From: JAZKSG01 sp036626215
GTDB lineage: Archaea; Thermoplasmatota; E2; DHVEG-1
Assembly: GCA_036626215.1 (NCBI GenBank)
Contig: JAZKSG010000020.1
Span: 1-25,506, forward strand
Direction: 5' to 3'
DNA: 25,506 nucleotides
The first letter of the stretch is position 1; each line of letters opens with the position of its first letter. Under the pieces are notes generated by a model that saw only the letters and a program-made list of their open reading frames with translations, made no database searches and was not told where the DNA came from. This document shows positions 24,585-25,506 of the stretch, piece after piece. Both the position numbers and the translations under genes were made by a program.

Positions 24585-25506
24585 TTAACTTCTAAATTTT
24601 TTAATAATCTTTTTTGAAAACAAACTTAAAACCAAAGAGACTACACCAGCTAAAGACGTATAAAATCCTAAACCTGGACCCCAGCTAGAAGAAACTTTTA
24701 CACTTCCAGCTCCAGGTATTGAAACATCTAATTTTCCACTGCCGATAAAGCTACCTACACTTATTTTAGCCATCTCCGAGAAAGCATAGTAGAAAACAGA
24801 TAGAGACACAACTGTTAACACCATAGCTAAGACGGATAAAACCAAAGAAGTTCTTGGGTATCTATGTTCTAAACACATACTCAAAGAAACAACTATAATC
24901 GACGATATAAGCAGTAGAAAAACAAGGTTTAACACCATAGAGACCTCAGCAGGCAACATACTTATATCTCCACCTAAAACTCCGTCAGCAGAAGTAAAAG
25001 TGACGATACCTGAAGGTTTCAACAAGGTTTTGGTAGAAGTAGAAACTTCAGCTGTTGAACCAGCCACCGTCCACCAAGAGGAAAACAACGCTGCTAAAAG
25101 CAAACCTATAGCTATAAGTTTTAAACCATAAGAGGGTTTTTTCTTCTTCCAAAAAGTTACAACTCCACCAAGTCCAACTATAATAAAACCTAACACCATC
25201 AAAGAAAGATGAAAAATTGAGCCTTGAGAGGAGACGACATTGACTTGTTTATCGCTATGTATATCAATTTTTTGTTTAGCGATTATTTCACCAGAAGATC
25301 TGACTTCAAGAGTGTAACGACCAGGTGGCACACTTATACCCGCTTCCCCTTCTTCAATCTCTGTCTGAATAGATTTACCCTCTCTAACAAGCTTAATTTT
25401 GCCATCAGAAATTTTTTGACCATAGGTATCAAACACGTTAAAACGAGATTTGAACTCCGCTGGAAACTCAATAGACAACTGTTTATCTTCGTTTAAATCA
25501 ACTTTT
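24585..25506 (-). CDS. multi-pass membrane protein with extracytoplasmic beta domain, 5' end outside the window
   Basis: The frame remains open to the right edge (residues VDLNEDKQ precede the first internal TTG at 25478), so the true start lies outside and the visible 307 codons are partial. The N-terminal visible part is a beta-sandwich like carboxypeptidase-regulatory or PEGA folds (VFDTYGQKISDGKIKLV, ISVPPGRYTLEVRS). Five hydrophobic segments follow (LSLMVLGFIIVGLGG, LKLIAIGLLLAALFSSW, LNLVFLLLISSIIVVSLS, LVLSVLAMVLTVVSLSVF, LGFYTSLAGVVSLVLSL), ending in a basic tail. No catalytic motif is seen. The family is not recognised; a membrane sensor or surface component is possible. Confidence 0.75.
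   Translation of the reverse strand, partial: KVDLNEDKQLSIEFPAEFKSRFNVFDTYGQKISDGKIKLVREGKSIQTEIEEGEAGISVPPGRYTLEVRSSGEIIAKQKIDIHSDKQVNVVSSQGSIFHLSLMVLGFIIVGLGGVVTFWKKKKPSYGLKLIAIGLLLAALFSSWWTVAGSTAEVSTSTKTLLKPSGIVTFTSADGVLGGDISMLPAEVSMVLNLVFLLLISSIIVVSLSMCLEHRYPRTSLVLSVLAMVLTVVSLSVFYYAFSEMAKISVGSFIGSGKLDVSIPGAGSVKVSSSWGPGLGFYTSLAGVVSLVLSLFSKKIIKKFRS

Noticed and set aside
25478..25506. TTG 25478 as the start of the last membrane-protein gene
   Set aside because: The frame stays open to the window edge and no ribosome-binding site precedes the TTG, so the gene is partial.

Overview
This window comes from an AT-rich archaeal chromosome. The archaeal signs are aEF-1A (EF-1 alpha) next to uS10, class-II tRNA-Ser and tRNA-Glu genes with archaeal features, TATA-type promoters upstream of genes, an ADP-forming acyl-CoA synthetase, an archaeal type of small zinc-ribbon protein, and many secreted or anchored proteins with PKD/Ig-like folds. 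The EF-1A sequence and the style of the surface proteins suggest a Thermoplasmatota-like euryarchaeon, but this is an inference and the lineage cannot be fixed from the window alone.

Layout. (1) 1-2364, translation block: tRNA-Ser(UGA), uS10 and EF-1A on the minus strand, then tRNA-Glu(UUC) on the plus strand. (2) 2424-9932, a six-gene minus-strand operon in transcription order: AGPS-like FAD oxidase, GlpC/HdrD-like Fe-S protein, GlpA-like dehydrogenase (N-terminal BON, C-terminal BFD-type Fe-S), GlpB-like flavoprotein, a DUF1667 Fe-S protein that has no standard start codon, and a GlpK-like kinase. Together these look like a pathway that phosphorylates and oxidises glycerol or a glycerol-like compound, with electrons leaving through flavin and Fe-S proteins. 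(3) 10309-15798, a 1829-residue secreted surface protein. (4) 15875-19977: a zinc-ribbon protein, an exported BPL_N/class-I amidotransferase-like protein, and a Pat-type acyl-CoA synthetase-GNAT fusion. (5) 20080-22445, an accessory patch: an 89-bp remnant of an IS left end joined to a start-less secreted-protein gene, a small secreted protein with a leader hairpin, and an intact 714-bp IS6/IS240-like element. (6) 22462-25506: a histone-deacetylase-family protein, an anchored PKD/Ig protein, and a membrane protein that runs off the window.

The most interesting non-coding signal is in the IS. Its left end carries an 11-bp inverted repeat around the transposase ribosome-binding site and start codon. 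The divergent remnant keeps the same hairpin with one compensatory base-pair change. The element's own TATA box would place the transcription start after the 5' arm, so only read-through transcripts would fold. This resembles the protection that IS10 and IS50 have against transcription from neighbouring genes. Other leads are the ATA-start DUF1667 gene, the changed substrate-pocket residues of the kinase, and an AGPS-like enzyme at the head of a glp-type operon.
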